This document shows, piece after piece, positions 31,725-33,616 of a DNA stretch of 33,616 nucleotides; positions within the stretch are counted from its first letter, which is position 1, and each line of letters begins with the position of its first letter. Below the pieces are notes generated by a model, which was not told where the DNA came from, did not search any database, and saw nothing but the letters and a program-made list of their open reading frames with translations. The translations under genes were made by a program, and so were the position numbers. Source of the DNA: DASWTL01 sp966250385 (GTDB lineage: Bacteria; Bacteroidota; Bacteroidia; Sphingobacteriales; Sphingobacteriaceae); NCBI GenBank assembly GCA_966250385.1, contig CBINHC010000020.1:1-33616 (forward strand), in the 5' to 3' direction.

Positions 31725-33596
31725 TCAGGCCTCGGCAAGCACCTCTTCGGTGGTCTCCACCACGTCGAGTTCGATCCGCAGATTTTGTATGATGTGCTGC
31801 TGACGATCAGGCGTGTTCTTGCCCATAAAGTATTCAAGAATACCCTTGACATTGGAATCCCTCAGGATTACCGGATCAAGGCGCATATCCTTTCCGATAA
31901 AGAGCCCGAACTCATCCGGGGAGATCTCACCCAGTCCTTTGAATCGGGTGATCTCTGGTTTATTTCCCAGTTTGGATACAGCAGCCCGCTTCTCTTCCTC
32001 ACTGTAACAGTAAATGGTTTCTTTTTTGTTCCGGACCCGGAAAAGCGGCGTTTGCAGGATTGAAACGTGGCCGGCTTTGACAAGGTCAGGAAAGAACTGC
32101 AGGAAAAAGGTCATCAGCAGTAACCGGATGTGCATACCGTCGACGTCGGCATCGGTTGCAATAACGATATTGTTATACCGCAGGGACTCGATACCGTCCT
32201 CAATATTGAGGGCGTGCTGCAGCAGGTTGAACTCCTCGTTCTCATAAACGATCTTTTTGGTCAGTCCGTAGCAGTTAAGCGGCTTTCCCTTCAGACTGAA
32301 GACCGCCTGGGTCTGTACATCGCGTGACTTGGTGATCGAACCGCTGGCCGAATCTCCCTCAGTGATGAACAGGGTGGTTTCCTGTTTACGCTCGTGATTA
32401 TCGTCGAAATGCACCTTGCAGTCCCGAAGTTTCCGGTTATGCAGGGAAGCCTTCTTGGCCCGTTCATTCGCCAGTTTCTTGATGCCGGCGATGTCCTTGC
32501 GTTCACGCTCGGACTGAAGAATCCGCTTCAGCAGGGCATCGGCTACGTCCGGATGCTTATGCAGGTAATCGTCGAGTTCCTTTTTGACGAAATCGTTTAC
32601 GAAGGTTCGCACGGTAGGACCGTCATGAGCCACATTAAGTGATCCGAGCTTCGTTTTGGTCTGCGATTCGAATACCGGTTCCTGTACCCGGACGGAGATC
32701 GCCCCCACCACCGATGCCCGGACATCGGCCGCATCAAATTCCTTTTTATAAAACTCCCGGATAGTCTTGACCAGCGCCTCACGGAATGCCGCCTGATGGG
32801 TTCCCCCCTGGGTCGTATGCTGGCCGTTAACGAATGAGTAATACTCCTCACCGTACTGCTGGCCGTGGGTCATTGCGATCTCAATATCGTCACCCTTTAA
32901 GTGGATGATCGGATACCTGAGCGTCTCGGCATCCGTTTTTTTACTCAGCAAGTCATACAGGCCCCGTTCTGAAAAAAACTTCTGACCATTGAAATTGACG
33001 GTCAGACCGGAATTCAGGTAAACATAATTCCATATCATGTTCTCCACAAACTCCGGGATGAAGCGATAATGGCGGAAAATCGTATCATCCGGAATGAAAT
33101 TGATCGCCGTTCCGTTCCGTTGGGTCGTGTCGATCTCCGGTAGATCGTTGATCAGCTCGCCCTTGGCGAATTCGGCCCGTTTACTGCGGCCGTCCCGGTA
33201 GGACTGTACGGTAAAGCTGTTGGACAGTGCGTTCACTGCCTTGGTACCGACACCATTCAGACCGACCGATTTCTGGAACGCTTTGGAATCATACTTACCT
33301 CCGGTATTGATCTTGGAGACGCAGTCGATGACTTTCCCCAGCGGAATTCCACGGCCGTAATCGCGTACGGAGACTTTATGCTCACTCACGCTGATCTCAA
33401 TGGTTTTTCCCGAACCCATTACGAACTCATCGATCGAGTTGTCGACGATCTCCTTCAGAAGCACGTAGATCCCGTCATCATATGCGGAGCCGTCGCCCAG
33501 CTTACCGATGTACATCCCGGGTCGCAGGCGGATATGTTCTTTCCAGTCCAGCGAACGGATGCTGTCCTCACTATAATTTACATTTTCTAAACTCAT
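31725..33596 (-). CDS. parE: DNA topoisomerase IV subunit B
   Basis: ATPase subunit (623 aa) of topoisomerase IV. The GHKL ATPase domain has EIVDNSIDEF (N-box, about 49-58), DYGRGIP (G1) and GLNGVGTKAVNALS (G2). The transducer domain follows. The TOPRIM domain has LFITEGDSASGS, LKGKPLN and ATDADVDGMHIRLLLMTFF. The C-terminal segment RFKGLGEISPDEFG is complete. The short length without a long TOPRIM insert and the nearby ParC-type subunit favour ParE over GyrB. The ATG at 33596 is preceded by AAAGG. The 5' neighbour lies beyond the window. A partner parC lies downstream after cdd. Confidence 0.93.
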   Translation of the reverse strand: MSLENVNYSEDSIRSLDWKEHIRLRPGMYIGKLGDGSAYDDGIYVLLKEIVDNSIDEFVMGSGKTIEISVSEHKVSVRDYGRGIPLGKVIDCVSKINTGGKYDSKAFQKSVGLNGVGTKAVNALSNSFTVQSYRDGRSKRAEFAKGELINDLPEIDTTQRNGTAINFIPDDTIFRHYRFIPEFVENMIWNYVYLNSGLTVNFNGQKFFSERGLYDLLSKKTDAETLRYPIIHLKGDDIEIAMTHGQQYGEEYYSFVNGQHTTQGGTHQAAFREALVKTIREFYKKEFDAADVRASVVGAISVRVQEPVFESQTKTKLGSLNVAHDGPTVRTFVNDFVKKELDDYLHKHPDVADALLKRILQSERERKDIAGIKKLANERAKKASLHNRKLRDCKVHFDDNHERKQETTLFITEGDSASGSITKSRDVQTQAVFSLKGKPLNCYGLTKKIVYENEEFNLLQHALNIEDGIESLRYNNIVIATDADVDGMHIRLLLMTFFLQFFPDLVKAGHVSILQTPLFRVRNKKETIYCYSEEEKRAAVSKLGNKPEITRFKGLGEISPDEFGLFIGKDMRLDPVILRDSNVKGILEYFMGKNTPDRQQHIIQNLRIELDVVETTEEVLAEA

Positions 33597-33616
33597 TGCC
33601 TTTGGAAAAGATATAC

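Overview
This window looks like a chromosomal segment of a Bacteroidota bacterium, most likely of the Chitinophagaceae type. The reasons are: a long two-part IspG (660 aa); a DUF6702 / HupE-UreJ / M1-peptidase cluster; a TonB-like protein with the Bacteroidota four-cysteine N-terminal domain; a MoxR/DUF58/BatA-like/DUF4175-like operon; a 911-aa ParC-type topoisomerase subunit; and several TTG starts with A-rich leaders. The taxon is inferred from gene content only. I saw no rRNA, tRNA, CRISPR array, insertion sequence or phage gene. No gene-free stretch exceeds about 230 bp.

Layout. 0.2-5.0 kb: alpha/beta hydrolase, a TonB-like gene split by an in-frame TAG, ispG on the minus strand, a DUF1801 protein and a minus-strand DUF4159 protein. 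5.1-12.4 kb: five tightly packed plus-strand genes (MoxR AAA+ ATPase, DUF58, BatA-like, DUF4175-like and an unrecognised three-TM protein), divergent from DUF4159. 12.5-17.2 kb: tldD-tldE-tldD. The two TldD copies carry twin-arginine-type N-termini and the TldE between them has none. A strong hairpin closes this block. 17.2-20.1 kb, minus strand: SDR, PspC protein, LiaF-like protein and a GYF/RDD protein in one probable operon. 20.2-22.7 kb: an MlaE/MlaF-like lipid transporter core and an RlmI-like methyltransferase. 22.9-24.0 kb: an unrecognised putative lipoprotein. 24.0-27.5 kb: DUF6702 divergent from HupE/UreJ plus an exported M1 aminopeptidase. 27.7-28.2 kb: msrA. 28.3-33.6 kb, minus strand: parE, cytidine deaminase and parC.

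Most genes are ordinary envelope, maintenance and housekeeping functions. The most unusual block is 4.3-17.2 kb. A MoxR/DUF58 membrane module is followed by two apparently Tat-exported TldD-type metalloprotease homologues flanking one signal-less TldE, and both TldD copies appear to carry Asp where the classical Cys metal ligand is expected. Whether the two halves form one pathway is inference from adjacency. Second in interest is the amber-split TonB-like gene.
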